The notes under the pieces are model-generated. The model had not been told where the DNA came from. It saw only the letters and a list, made by a program, of their open reading frames with translations, and did not search any database. A DNA stretch of 64,000 nt from PBB1 sp965229345 (GTDB lineage Bacteria; Pseudomonadota; Gammaproteobacteria; Burkholderiales; Burkholderiaceae_C), in assembly GCA_965229345.1 (NCBI GenBank), contig OZ245872.1:2852001-2916000 (forward strand). The letters run 5' to 3'. Position 1 is the stretch's first letter. Every line of letters begins with the position of its first letter. Made by a program: the position numbers and the translations under genes. Of the stretch, positions 32,932-42,267 are shown piece after piece.

Positions 32932-35070
32932 ATGCGCTCCACGAACTTCCATCCCCATGCGCTCACGGTGGCTATCGCGCTCGCCCTATCGCCGACCCTG
33001 CCGCTCGCGCAAACAGCCTCTTCCGCCACCCCCGCGATTGCGACCGACGACAACACCCTGCCGGCGGTGACCGTCACCGGCACCGCTGATCGAGGCGCCA
33101 AGACCGACGGCTACAACGCGCGCCGAAGCGACTCGGCGCTGGGCCTGAACTTGTCGCGGCGCGAGACGCCGCAGTCGATCTCGGTAATCACGCGCCAGCA
33201 AATCGACGACTTCGCACTGACCGGCGTCAACGAGATGCTCAGCCTGGCCACAGGCATCAATGTCGAGCGCGTCGAGACCGACCGCAGCTACTACACGGCG
33301 CGCGGCTTCGACGTGCAGACCTTCCAGTTCGACGGCATCGGCATGCCCTTCGCCAACGGCAGCCAGTGGGGCGACCTGGACACCGCGCTGTTCGAGCGCG
33401 TGGACGTGCTGCGCGGCGCCAACGGCCTGTTGACCGCCACCGGGAACCCATCCGCCACCATCAATTTCGTGCGCAAGCGCCCGACCGCGGACTTCCGTGC
33501 GTCTGCGGGCCTGACTCTCGGTTCGTGGAAAGATCGCCGCATCGAAGGCGATGTATCGGGCGCACTGAGCGCCGAAGGCGGCGTGCGCGGCCGGCTCGTC
33601 GTGGTCCGCGAAAAGAAGAACTCCTACCTCGACCGCTACGGGAACGACAAGACCGTGGTGTCTGGCGACGTGGAGGCCGACCTGGGCCGCGACACCCGGC
33701 TCAACCTCGGCTACACCGAGCAGCACAGCGATGCCCGCAGCCCGATGTGGGGCGCGCTGCCGCTGCACTACACCGACGGCACGCCGACGAACTACCGGGT
33801 CTCCACCAGCACCGCCACCGACTGGGCATACTGGAACAACACGGACCGGCGCGCGCACGCCGAACTGACCCACGAACTCGGCGGCGACTGGCAGTTGAAG
33901 ACCTCGCTGCTGTACCGCACGCTGGGCGGGGACTCCCAACTCTTCTACGTCTACGGCACACCCGATCGCAGCACCGGCCTCGGTCTGTACGCCTACCCGT
34001 CGGCCTTCGGCGGCGACTACACGCAATCGACCGCCGACGTGCGACTCTCCGGCCCCATTCGCCTGGCGGGCCGCACCCACGATCTGTTGTTCGGCGTGAA
34101 CTGGGCCAAGGAGAAGGCGCGGGAACATTCGGAGTACGGCCAGGGCATCGGTACCGACGTGCCCGAGCTGAGTACCTGGGATGGCCGCTATCCCAAACCC
34201 AGCTTCGATGCGGGCACCGACGGCTCTCTTTGGCACACGACCCGACACAGCGCCTTCGCTGCGGCTCGCCTGAACCTCGCCGACGCGGTCAAGTTGATCG
34301 CCGGCGCGAACGTCACCCACGTCGAGAGCAGCGGCACGAACTACGGGGTGGACCATGCCTACGCGCACGGCGCGGTCACGCCCTACCTGGGGCTGGTGAC
34401 TGAACTGAGCAGCGCGGTGTCGGCCTACGCGAGCTTCACGCGCATCTTCAACCCGCAGTCCGAGGTGGACGTGAACCACCAGGTGCTGGCGCCCATCCAG
34501 GGGCGCAGCGTCGAAGCCGGCCTCAAGTCCGAGTGGCTGGACAAGCGGCTGGCCGGCTCGCTGGCCGCGTTCCGCACGCAGCAGGACAACACCGCCGAGG
34601 CGGCCGGAAGCTTCGCCAACTTCCAGACCTACTACAAGGGCGTGGACGCAACGTCCACCGGCTTCGAGGCCGAACTCACAGGGCGGCTCGCCGCCGGATG
34701 GGACATCAACGCCGGCTACACGCAGTTCCGGCTCAAGGGAGAGGACGGTCAGGATACGCGCAGCTTCGTGCCCCGCCGCACATTGCGCCTGGCGACCAAC
34801 TGGCAGCTGAGTTCTCTGCCGGGACTGCGGGTCGGCGCCGCCGCCGAGTTCCAGAGCGCGATCTACACCTTCGATGGCGCAACGCGGATCGACCAGGCGG
34901 CCTACGCATTGCTCGACCTGATGGCACGCTACGAGTTCAGCCGGCAGATGAGCTTGGCGGTGAACGTGAACAACGTGACCGACAGGAAGTACCTGAGCAG
35001 CCTGTACTGGACCCAGGCCTACTACGGCGCGCCGCGAAACGTCTCGGCCACGCTGCGCTGGACCTATTGA
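32932..35070 (+). CDS. TonB-dependent ferric-siderophore receptor (FpvA/FoxA type)
   Basis: This 712-residue siderophore receptor has a signal peptide (cleavage after LAQ near residue 27), TonB box LPAVTVTG, plug motifs RRETPQSISVITRQQIDDF and SYYTARGFDVQTFQFDGI, and barrel segments ending in VSATLRWTY. The ETPQSISVIT pattern is typical of siderophore receptors taking up hydroxamate or mixed siderophores. The exact ligand cannot be told from sequence. A PepSY membrane protein and tonB-exbBD follow, so the operon includes its own energising complex. Confidence 0.92.
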   Translation: MRSTNFHPHALTVAIALALSPTLPLAQTASSATPAIATDDNTLPAVTVTGTADRGAKTDGYNARRSDSALGLNLSRRETPQSISVITRQQIDDFALTGVNEMLSLATGINVERVETDRSYYTARGFDVQTFQFDGIGMPFANGSQWGDLDTALFERVDVLRGANGLLTATGNPSATINFVRKRPTADFRASAGLTLGSWKDRRIEGDVSGALSAEGGVRGRLVVVREKKNSYLDRYGNDKTVVSGDVEADLGRDTRLNLGYTEQHSDARSPMWGALPLHYTDGTPTNYRVSTSTATDWAYWNNTDRRAHAELTHELGGDWQLKTSLLYRTLGGDSQLFYVYGTPDRSTGLGLYAYPSAFGGDYTQSTADVRLSGPIRLAGRTHDLLFGVNWAKEKAREHSEYGQGIGTDVPELSTWDGRYPKPSFDAGTDGSLWHTTRHSAFAAARLNLADAVKLIAGANVTHVESSGTNYGVDHAYAHGAVTPYLGLVTELSSAVSAYASFTRIFNPQSEVDVNHQVLAPIQGRSVEAGLKSEWLDKRLAGSLAAFRTQQDNTAEAAGSFANFQTYYKGVDATSTGFEAELTGRLAAGWDINAGYTQFRLKGEDGQDTRSFVPRRTLRLATNWQLSSLPGLRVGAAAEFQSAIYTFDGATRIDQAAYALLDLMARYEFSRQMSLAVNVNNVTDRKYLSSLYWTQAYYGAPRNVSATLRWTY

Positions 35071-35088
35071 ACGCGCGCCGACCCCATC

Positions 35089-36339
35089 ATGCGATCCGCG
35101 CTCGTCCTGTTGCACCGCTGGTTCGGCCTGGCCGCGGCGCTGTTCCTCTTCATCTCCGGCGCCACCGGCGCGGTGATCTCCTGGGACCACGAACTCGACG
35201 AGTGGCTGAATCCGCACCTGTACCAGGCGAAGTCCGGCAACCCTGCCGGTATCACGCTGCCGCCGCTCGACCTGGCGGCCCGAGTCGAGCAAGGCGACCC
35301 GCGGGTGCGCGTCACTTTCATGCCGCTGGCCGTCGAGCCGGGTCATACCTTCACGGTGTCGGTCTCGCCGCGTGTCGATGCGGCCACGGGCAAGCTGTTC
35401 GAGCCCGGCTACAACCAGGTGGCGCTGGACCCGGCCACCGGTGAGATCCAGGGCCGGCGCGAGTGGGGCAAGGTGTCGCTGACGCGCGAGAACCTGCTGC
35501 CCTTCCTCTACAAGCTGCACTACAGCATGCACATCCCCGAGGGCTGGGGCATCGAGTTCGGCATGTGGTTCATGGGCCTGATCGCCGTCGCCTGGGTGTT
35601 CGACACGCTCATCGCCTTGTGGATCTCGCTCCCCAACTGGCGCCAATGGAAACGCTCTTTCGCGTTCCGCTGGAAGGCCGGTGGCCACAAGCTGACCTTC
35701 GACCTGCACCGTTCAGGCGGCATGTGGGTCTACCTGCTGGTGCTGATGCTGGCCGTCACCTCGGTGGCGATGAACCTGCGCGAGCAGGTCATGCGGCCCG
35801 TGGTGTCGTGGTTCTCGCAGCTCTCTCCGTCGCCGTTCGCGAGCCGCAATCCGGCGCCGCCGGACAAACCGATTGAGCCCGTGGTGACAGCGCAGCGCGC
35901 GATCGAACTCGCGCAAGCCGAGGCGCAGCGGCACGGCATCGCAGCACCGGCCGGTGGCCTGTTCCTGTCCACCGAGGTGGGCGTCTGGGGCGTGGGGTTC
36001 TTCGAGGTGGCGAACAGCCACGGCGATGGCGGCCTCGGCAATCCCTGGCTCTACGTCGACTCGCGCAGCGGCGCGACTGCGGGAGCCGACATGCCTGGAA
36101 CCGGCACTGCCGGCGACATCTTTCTGCAGAGCATGTTCCCGCTGCACTCGGGCCGAATCATCGGCCTGCCCGGGCGCGTTCTGATGTCGCTGATGGGAGT
36201 GGTGATCGCAACGCTCTGCGTCACCGGCGTGCTGATCTGGGCGCGCAAGCGCCGGGCACGCGCGCGCTCGACGGCGACCCAGCCAGCAACCCTGCCGAGT
36301 CTCGACCTGCACTCGGCACACATGGAACAAGCTTCGTGA
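35089..36339 (+). CDS. PepSY-domain transmembrane protein (FpvG/PiuB-like ferrisiderophore reductase candidate)
   Basis: This 416-residue PepSY-associated membrane protein has about four transmembrane helices: LLHRWFGLAAALFLFISGATG at the N-terminus, one near residue 160, one near 215 and one at the C-terminus. Large periplasmic segments contain PepSY repeats. Histidines in LHRWFG, KLHYSMHIPEGWG and FDLHRSGGMWVY are positioned for heme ligation. Homologues such as FpvG reduce ferric siderophores in the periplasm. It lies between the receptor and tonB, overlapping tonB by four bases. Confidence 0.88.
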   Translation: MRSALVLLHRWFGLAAALFLFISGATGAVISWDHELDEWLNPHLYQAKSGNPAGITLPPLDLAARVEQGDPRVRVTFMPLAVEPGHTFTVSVSPRVDAATGKLFEPGYNQVALDPATGEIQGRREWGKVSLTRENLLPFLYKLHYSMHIPEGWGIEFGMWFMGLIAVAWVFDTLIALWISLPNWRQWKRSFAFRWKAGGHKLTFDLHRSGGMWVYLLVLMLAVTSVAMNLREQVMRPVVSWFSQLSPSPFASRNPAPPDKPIEPVVTAQRAIELAQAEAQRHGIAAPAGGLFLSTEVGVWGVGFFEVANSHGDGGLGNPWLYVDSRSGATAGADMPGTGTAGDIFLQSMFPLHSGRIIGLPGRVLMSLMGVVIATLCVTGVLIWARKRRARARSTATQPATLPSLDLHSAHMEQAS

Positions 36340-37040
36340 ACCCAGACCTCCCGATCCACGTCCCGAACCCGTTGCCCTTGTCCGGCAACTACGACCGCGC
36401 CAGCCCGATGGCACGCCGCGCCCTGGTGGCCGGCGTGCTGGGCGCCCATGTCCTTGCTGGCTGGGGCCTGCTGCAGGTGGAGTCGGTGCGCCAGGCCGTG
36501 GGTGAGATCGCGCCGCTGATGGTGGACCTCATTGCACCGCCTGCCCCACCCGCGCCACCAACGCCTCCCCCTGTGCCACCGAGGGTCATCAAGACGCCAC
36601 CACCACCCGCACCGATCATTGTGGCGGCGCCTTCTCCGGCTCCCGCACCGACCGCCTTCGTGACACCACAACCACCCGCCGAGCCGTCAACGCCAATGGC
36701 CGAAGCGCCTGCCGCGCCGGCAGCGCCACCCGCTCCCCCGGCCCCACCGCCCAAGACCATCCCGGCCACGGCGGTGCAGTACCTCGACCCGCCGGCGCCG
36801 GTGTACCCGGCCGCGTCGCGCCGCCTCGGCGAAAGCGGCCGCGTGCTGGTGCGCGTCGAGATCGACACCCATGGCCGCGCACGCCAGGTGCAGTTGTTGC
36901 GCTCGTCAGGCTCGCTGCGCCTGGATGACGCCGCGCTCACTGCGGTGCGCGGCGCACGCTTCAAGCCCTATACAGAAAACGGCGAACCGCTGGTCGTGTG
37001 GACCACGGTGCCCATCGTCTTTGAACTGGAGAACAGCTGA
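36336..37040 (+). CDS. tonB: Energy transducer TonB
   Basis: This 234-residue TonB has one N-terminal transmembrane helix (ALVAGVLGAHVLAGWGLLQV), a long proline-rich periplasm-spanning segment (residues about 68-140, repeats such as PPAPPAPPTPPP) and a C-terminal TonB domain (PVYPAASRRLGESGRVLVRV, VRGARFKPY). It starts with GTG overlapping the stop of the PepSY gene. With ExbB and ExbD it transmits proton-motive force to the outer-membrane receptors. Confidence 0.94.
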   Translation: MNPDLPIHVPNPLPLSGNYDRASPMARRALVAGVLGAHVLAGWGLLQVESVRQAVGEIAPLMVDLIAPPAPPAPPTPPPVPPRVIKTPPPPAPIIVAAPSPAPAPTAFVTPQPPAEPSTPMAEAPAAPAAPPAPPAPPPKTIPATAVQYLDPPAPVYPAASRRLGESGRVLVRVEIDTHGRARQVQLLRSSGSLRLDDAALTAVRGARFKPYTENGEPLVVWTTVPIVFELENS

Positions 37041-37041
37041 C

Positions 37042-37791
37042 ATGACCGAAACCTCTTCGCTGGGCATCGCCCACTTTCTGTCGCAAAGCGACGCCGTCGG
37101 CAAGACACTGCTCGTGCTTCTGCTGCTGATGTCCGTGGCCTCCTGGGCACTGATCGCCGTCAAGAGCCTGACGCAGCTCATGCGCAAGCGACGCTCCGAA
37201 GGCTTCCTGTCCTACTTCTGGAATGCCCGCTCGCTCGACGAGGTGCAAGGCGAGATCGCCACCCACGGCGTGCACGACCCGTTCGCGCACCTCACGGCGC
37301 ACGCCATGCATGCCCAGGCCCACCACGCCAAGTACGGCGCGGCCAAGCTGGCCGAAGCCGGCGGCGAGCAGGAGTTCCTGACCCGCACCATCAAGAAGGT
37401 GCTCGACGAAGAGACCACGCGGCTCGAGAACGGGCTGACGCTGCTGGCCACGGTGGGTTCCACTGCGCCCTTCGTCGGCCTGTTCGGCACCGTCTGGGGC
37501 GTGTACCACGCACTGGTGGCCATCGGCATGAGCGGTGCCGGCACGCTCGACAAGGTTGCCGGCCCGGTGGGCGAGGCGCTGATCATGACCGGCCTGGGCC
37601 TGGCCGTGGCCATCCCCGCCGTGATGGCCTACAACTGGCTCACGCGGAGCAACCGCGTGCTCACGACCAAGCTGGATGCGTTTGCGTTCGAGCTGATGTC
37701 CTTCCTGACGCTGGGCCAGACGCTGCGCCAAGGTGCGGGCGAAGTCGCCGCCAACGTGCGGCCACTGCCGGCCAAGAAGGCCGCGGGCTGA
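37042..37791 (+). CDS. exbB: Biopolymer transport protein ExbB
   Basis: This 249-residue MotA/TolQ/ExbB proton-channel protein has three transmembrane helices: VGKTLLVLLLLMSVASWALI near the N-terminus, then LLATVGSTAPFVGLFGTVWG and GEALIMTGLGLAVAIPAV, which are the conserved ExbB motifs. It begins one base after the tonB stop and precedes exbD by ten bases, giving a complete TonB-ExbB-ExbD set. Confidence 0.95.
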   Translation: MTETSSLGIAHFLSQSDAVGKTLLVLLLLMSVASWALIAVKSLTQLMRKRRSEGFLSYFWNARSLDEVQGEIATHGVHDPFAHLTAHAMHAQAHHAKYGAAKLAEAGGEQEFLTRTIKKVLDEETTRLENGLTLLATVGSTAPFVGLFGTVWGVYHALVAIGMSGAGTLDKVAGPVGEALIMTGLGLAVAIPAVMAYNWLTRSNRVLTTKLDAFAFELMSFLTLGQTLRQGAGEVAANVRPLPAKKAAG

Positions 37792-37801
37792 GGATCTCGA
37801 C

Positions 37802-38221
37802 ATGGCCTTCGCAAGCTTCGACAACAAGGCCTCGGGTGCACCGATGGCCGAAATCAACATGGTGCCGCTGATCGACGTGATGCTGGTGCTGCTGGTGATC
37901 TTCATCGTCACCGCGCCGCTGCTCACGCAAGCCGTCAAGCTCGACCTGCCCAAGGTCAGCTCGCGGGCGAACGAACTCAAGCCCGACAAGATCGAGTTCG
38001 CCATCGACGCCACCGGCCAACGCTTCTGGAACGGCGAGCCGGTGAGCCGCGACGCAGCTGCGGCGCGCTTCGCCACCGAAGGCAAGAAGAGCCCACCGCC
38101 TGAAGTACACCTGCGCGCCGACCAGAGCGTGGCCTACCGCTCGGTCGCGCAGACCCTGGCCGACGCCTCCAAAGCCGGGCTGAGCAAGGTGGGCTTCATC
38201 AGCGAACCCGAGGCGCCCTGA
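37802..38221 (+). CDS. exbD: Biopolymer transport protein ExbD
   Basis: This 139-residue protein has a cytoplasmic N-terminus, one transmembrane helix (MVPLIDVMLVLLVIFIVTAP, including the proton-carrying aspartate) and a periplasmic ExbD domain ending in GLSKVGFISEPE. It partners with ExbB and TonB encoded immediately upstream. The 135 bases after it form the leader of the next receptor gene and hold no recognisable Fur box. Confidence 0.95.
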   Translation: MAFASFDNKASGAPMAEINMVPLIDVMLVLLVIFIVTAPLLTQAVKLDLPKVSSRANELKPDKIEFAIDATGQRFWNGEPVSRDAAAARFATEGKKSPPPEVHLRADQSVAYRSVAQTLADASKAGLSKVGFISEPEAP

Positions 38222-38356
38222 CCGTCTCGGGCCTCCTGCCGTGCGCGACCTGCGGGTGCGCGCCACGGCTTGGTGCGCCCAAGCATTCACCGTCCCTTCA
38301 CCTACCAGCCAGCACGAACGCCAGCCAACCTTTCTACAAACCACTGGAGAATTTTC

Positions 38357-40543
38357 TTGGAAAATAACAACAACGGGCCCTGGCAACTGACCGTGCTCGC
38401 AGCCACGCTGGCACTCGCCTTCAGCCCCGTACACGCGCAGCAAAGCCCGGCGCCGGCAGCACCCACCGAACAAAGGAAAGCCGACAAGCCCGAGGAGGCC
38501 ACGCTGCCCGAGATCAAGGCCGTCGGCGCACGCGAGATCTACAAGCCCGGCACACCCTCGGCGGCCAAGGTCGATGCGCCGCTGCGCGACATCCCGCAGA
38601 CCATCAACGTGGTGCCCGCGCAGCTCATCAAGGACCAGGCCGCGCGCTCGATGACCGACGTGCTCAAGACCGTGCCCGGCGTCGGCCTGAGCAACGGCGA
38701 CGGCCAGCGCGACCAGGTGACCATCCGCGGCTTCAGTGCGATCGCCGACCAGTTCCTCGACGGCGTGCGCGACGACGCGCTGTACTTCCGTGACCTGTCC
38801 AACATCGAGCAGATCGAGGTCATCAAAGGCCCGGCTTCGGTGTTGTACGGACGCGGCTCTTCGGGCGGGCTGATCAACCGCGTGACCAAGAAGCCGCGCT
38901 TCACGCCCGGCTACGAGATCGGCACCACGGTCGGCAGCTACAGCCTGAAGCGCGTCGAGGTCGACGCCAACCAGCCCTTCGCCGACAACACGCTGGCGTT
39001 CCGGCTGACCGGTGCGGTCGAGCGCTCGGGGAGCTTTCGGGACCAGGGCTTCCTGGAGCGCGAGTCGATTGCGCCGAGCCTGCTGTGGCGTGCCACGCCG
39101 GCCACCACCGTGCTGGTGCAGTTCGAGCACAACCGCGACTTGCGGCCCACCGACTTCGGCATGCCTTCCTACCAGGGCCGGCCGGTGGACATGCCCATCA
39201 ACACCTACTACGGCAGCAGCGACGCAAGGGCCGACGACTACACGCGCGCCACAACGAACTACGCCACGCTCACCGTGGACCATGAGTTCTCGCCCGCGCT
39301 GGCTTTTCACAACGTGCTGCGCTACTACGACTACCTGCTCGACCGCAACAACACCGTGACGCAGGCGGTCACCGTGAGCGGCGCCGTGCCGATGGTGACG
39401 ATGCGGCGCGGTAATGTCAGCCGTGACGAGAAGGGCTGGTTCAACCAGTCCGAACTCAAGCAAAAGCTGACCGCTGCTGACATGGAGCACCAGTTGTTGT
39501 ATGGCGTGGAACTGGGCGAGCAGACCAAGGATCAGACCTTCAGAACCCAGAACAATGCGTTCACGACACCGCTGCTTGCCCCGGTCCTGCAACGCCCGCA
39601 GTTCCTCGCCGCTACTGTGAGCGGCGACGGCGTGGGCACCTTCAAGACTGCAAGCGCCTATGTGCAAGACCTTGTAGCGCTGGCACCGCAATGGAAGCTG
39701 CTGGCCGGCCTGCGCTACGACCGCTTCACACAGGAATACTCGAACCGCCTGCCCGGCGGCACGCCGCTGGCCCGCACCGACAACTTCCTGAGCCCGCGGC
39801 TGGGCGTGGTGTGGCAGCCCGATGCGGTGCAGTCTTACTACGTCTCGGCCACACGCTCGTTCCAGCCCTCGGGCGAGAGCTTCGCGCTGGCCGCCAACAA
39901 CGCCGAACTGGCGCCGGAGAAGACCGTCAACTTCGAAGTGGGCGCGAAGTACGACTGGCTGGGCGGCAAGCTGGTCGGCGGCGTGTCGGTGTTCCGCCTC
40001 ACACGCACCGACATCAAGGTCACCGACCCGGCCAACCCCGCCAAGCTGGTGCTGGCCGGCGAGCAGCGCACCGACGGCGTCGAACTCACGCTGGCGGGTG
40101 ATGTGGGCGACGGCTGGAACGTCTATGGCGGCTATGCATTCCTTGACGCGCTGATCACGAAGTCCACCTCGACCGTCTCGTATCCCTACACCACTTCACC
40201 AGCAACCGCCGCCATACCGCTGCAAGGCAAGGTTCCCAGCCTGACGCCCCGCAACTCGGCCAACCTGTGGGTCAGCAAGCTGCTGGGCGGCGGCTTCAGC
40301 GCGGCAGGCGGCGTGAACGTGCGCAGATCGATGTATGCATCGGCCTCGAACGTGGTGGCGCTGGGCCGCGCGGTGACGATGGACCTGGCGCTGTTCTACC
40401 GCGCCAAACCCTGGGACATCGCGCTGAACCTGAAGAACGTGGCCGACGCACGCTACTTTGCTAGCGCGCATGGCAGCAACGACAACCTCAACACACCGGG
40501 CGCACCGCGCACGATCGAGGCCAGCGTGCGCTACAAGTTCTGA
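38357..40543 (+). CDS. TonB-dependent catecholate-type siderophore receptor (Fiu-like)
   Basis: This 728-residue siderophore receptor resembles Fiu and related catecholate receptors: DIPQTINVVPAQLIKDQAAR, DQVTIRGFSAIADQFLDGVR and YGRGSSGGLINRVTKKP in the plug, and a barrel ending in EASVRYKF. The chosen start is TTG at 38357, because GGAGA lies seven bases ahead and the protein then opens with a short charged start and a proper signal peptide (VLAATLALAFSPVHAQ). No in-frame ATG precedes the signal peptide. A PepSY membrane gene follows ten bases later. Confidence 0.9.
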   Translation: MENNNNGPWQLTVLAATLALAFSPVHAQQSPAPAAPTEQRKADKPEEATLPEIKAVGAREIYKPGTPSAAKVDAPLRDIPQTINVVPAQLIKDQAARSMTDVLKTVPGVGLSNGDGQRDQVTIRGFSAIADQFLDGVRDDALYFRDLSNIEQIEVIKGPASVLYGRGSSGGLINRVTKKPRFTPGYEIGTTVGSYSLKRVEVDANQPFADNTLAFRLTGAVERSGSFRDQGFLERESIAPSLLWRATPATTVLVQFEHNRDLRPTDFGMPSYQGRPVDMPINTYYGSSDARADDYTRATTNYATLTVDHEFSPALAFHNVLRYYDYLLDRNNTVTQAVTVSGAVPMVTMRRGNVSRDEKGWFNQSELKQKLTAADMEHQLLYGVELGEQTKDQTFRTQNNAFTTPLLAPVLQRPQFLAATVSGDGVGTFKTASAYVQDLVALAPQWKLLAGLRYDRFTQEYSNRLPGGTPLARTDNFLSPRLGVVWQPDAVQSYYVSATRSFQPSGESFALAANNAELAPEKTVNFEVGAKYDWLGGKLVGGVSVFRLTRTDIKVTDPANPAKLVLAGEQRTDGVELTLAGDVGDGWNVYGGYAFLDALITKSTSTVSYPYTTSPATAAIPLQGKVPSLTPRNSANLWVSKLLGGGFSAAGGVNVRRSMYASASNVVALGRAVTMDLALFYRAKPWDIALNLKNVADARYFASAHGSNDNLNTPGAPRTIEASVRYKF

Positions 40544-40553
40544 AGGCCGCGCG

Positions 40554-41252
40554 ATGAGTGCCGTTATCGAAGGGGTTTCGGCCCCGCCCGAGCCAACGCG
40601 GCGCACGCCCACCCAGCGTGCGCACCGACGCAGCGCGCTGTTCATGCGCTGGCTGCGCAAGATCCACCTCTACGTGGGCTTGTGGGGCGCGGCGCTGGGC
40701 TTCCTGTTCGGCGCCACGGGCATCCTGATGAACCACCGTGCGATCCTGAAGATCCCGGTCGAAAAAGTGGTTCAGAAGAGTGCGCAGCTGTCGCTGCCCG
40801 ATGCCACGCAGCGCAGCTTCGGCACGCCGGACGAGATGGCGCTGTGGCTGCAACAGGAACTGAAGTTCGAAGGCGTGCAGGTGCGCAGCAAGGCCGAGCC
40901 GCAGCGCTTGGTGACCTGGGCCGACCGCGAACTGCAACAGCCTGCGCGCTGGACCATCAACCTCAACAGTCCGCGCCGGGGCGTGAGCGCCGAGTACCTG
41001 GTAGGCAACCGCTACGTGAAGGTCGAAACGCTGGACGCCACGCCCATCGGCACGCTGATGCGGCTGCACACAGCGACGGGTGTGAGCGCGTTCTGGGTGC
41101 TGTTGTCCGACACCATCGCCGGCGGCTTGGTCGTGCTCAGCATCACCGGCCTGCTGCTGTGGTCGCGCTTGCACGCGATCAAGCTGACGACGGTGGCCAC
41201 CAGCCTAGCGGCACTGAGCGCGGGGCTCTGGTTCATGTGGACCACAACTTGA
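40554..41252 (+). CDS. PepSY-associated membrane protein (second copy)
   Basis: This 232-residue protein is a shorter PepSY-TM protein. A basic N-terminus is followed by a helix (KIHLYVGLWGAALGFLFGATG), a periplasmic PepSY domain, then two helices (SDTIAGGLVVLSITGLLLWS and LTTVATSLAALSAGLWFMW). Histidines in RKIHLYVG and MRLHTATG lie near membrane edges. It probably works with the upstream catecholate receptor as a periplasmic iron-siderophore reductase component; this is inference from FpvG-like families. Confidence 0.82.
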   Translation: MSAVIEGVSAPPEPTRRTPTQRAHRRSALFMRWLRKIHLYVGLWGAALGFLFGATGILMNHRAILKIPVEKVVQKSAQLSLPDATQRSFGTPDEMALWLQQELKFEGVQVRSKAEPQRLVTWADRELQQPARWTINLNSPRRGVSAEYLVGNRYVKVETLDATPIGTLMRLHTATGVSAFWVLLSDTIAGGLVVLSITGLLLWSRLHAIKLTTVATSLAALSAGLWFMWTTT

Positions 41253-41271
41253 TCAACTAGAGGAAACCTCC

Positions 41272-42006
41272 ATGAAGACGTCAATCGTCCTGCAATCCCT
41301 GCTGCTCGCAGCGGCCGCCCTCACCAGCACTGCGCAGGCCCATGGCCTGTGGATCGAGCAGACCGGAGATACGAAGACTTTGTTCTTCGGCGAACCTGAG
41401 AATGCACTGAAGGAGAAATCTCCCGACCGGCTGGAGAGCATCAAGGCACCCCAGGCGACACTGCTCGGCCCCGACGGTGCCAGGACCGCTGCCAAGATCG
41501 CGCGCATGGCCACCGGCTTCGACCTGGGCGCCTCGCCGGCCACGCAGACCCTGCTCGTCACCGAACTGTCGATGGAGGTGAAGGACTGGAGCAAGAACGG
41601 CCTGGGCATCGTCAAGCCGATGTTCTACGCGCGCTTCGCTGCGGCGCCGATGAGCCCTGCCAAACCCGAAATGGCGCTGGACATCGTTCCCATTGCACCC
41701 ATTGCCGGCCACGCCAACGCCTTCATGGTGGCGTACAAGGGCCAGCCCGTGGCCAAGGCCAAGGTGTCGGTGATCGCCCCCAACACCTGGACCCAGGAGC
41801 ACAGCAGCGACGAGCAAGGGCGCATCGTCATCAACACGCCCTGGCGCGGCCAGTACGTGCTGGAGATCACCCACACCGACAACACGCCGGGCGACTTCGA
41901 AGGCAAGCGCTACGAGTCTTCTCGCCATCGCGCGATGCTGACTTTCATCCAGGCCACGGGCGAGGAGGTGAAGCAGGTCACGCCGCCAGTCCACGTCATG
42001 CAGTAG
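41272..42006 (+). CDS. DUF4198 periplasmic protein
   Basis: This 244-residue exported protein has a signal peptide (cleavage after AQA near residue 24) and a mature start HGLWIEQTGD. The family, DUF4198, often sits with metal uptake systems, and the histidine right at the mature N-terminus could bind metal. The C-terminal part (KAKVSVIAPNTWTQEHSSDE to GQYVLEITHTDN) is Ig-like with a carboxypeptidase-regulatory look. It follows the PepSY gene by 19 bases in the iron operon. Confidence 0.82.
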   Translation: MKTSIVLQSLLLAAAALTSTAQAHGLWIEQTGDTKTLFFGEPENALKEKSPDRLESIKAPQATLLGPDGARTAAKIARMATGFDLGASPATQTLLVTELSMEVKDWSKNGLGIVKPMFYARFAAAPMSPAKPEMALDIVPIAPIAGHANAFMVAYKGQPVAKAKVSVIAPNTWTQEHSSDEQGRIVINTPWRGQYVLEITHTDNTPGDFEGKRYESSRHRAMLTFIQATGEEVKQVTPPVHVMQ

Positions 42007-42018
42007 GGGTCTGGCACC

Positions 42019-42267
42019 ATGCACCGCAACCCGAGCGACGCGTCTGCAGGCCACCCCGAACTCATGCTCTCGGCCGTGCTGTACCTGTTGCCCACCTGCT
42101 CGCTCCACGGTCTCGATGCTGCCAAGGCGCAGGCGCTGGTGCGGCACCGCGAGATCATCGCTGGCAATGCGCACATCGACGAACTGATGTGCGCCACGGC
42201 CAGCCAGTTGATGACCCAGTGGCAACTGGCCGTTGCGCCGAACACCACAACGCACGCGGTGCATTGA
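42019..42267 (+). CDS. Small unknown protein before chaN-like gene
   Basis: This 82-residue protein has no family that I recognise. It seems cytoplasmic and alpha-helical, with LMLSAVLYLLPTCSLHGLDA then AKAQALVRHREIIAGNAHID, two cysteines and several histidines. AGGGG lies about ten bases before its ATG. It begins 12 bases after the DUF4198 gene and its stop shares one base with the next start, so it is part of the same operon. Confidence 0.6.
   Translation: MHRNPSDASAGHPELMLSAVLYLLPTCSLHGLDAAKAQALVRHREIIAGNAHIDELMCATASQLMTQWQLAVAPNTTTHAVH

Noticed and set aside
32986..35709. A 907-codon minus-strand open frame
   Set aside because: It lies antisense to a clear TonB-dependent receptor and the PepSY gene; composition is that of a shadow frame with no motifs.
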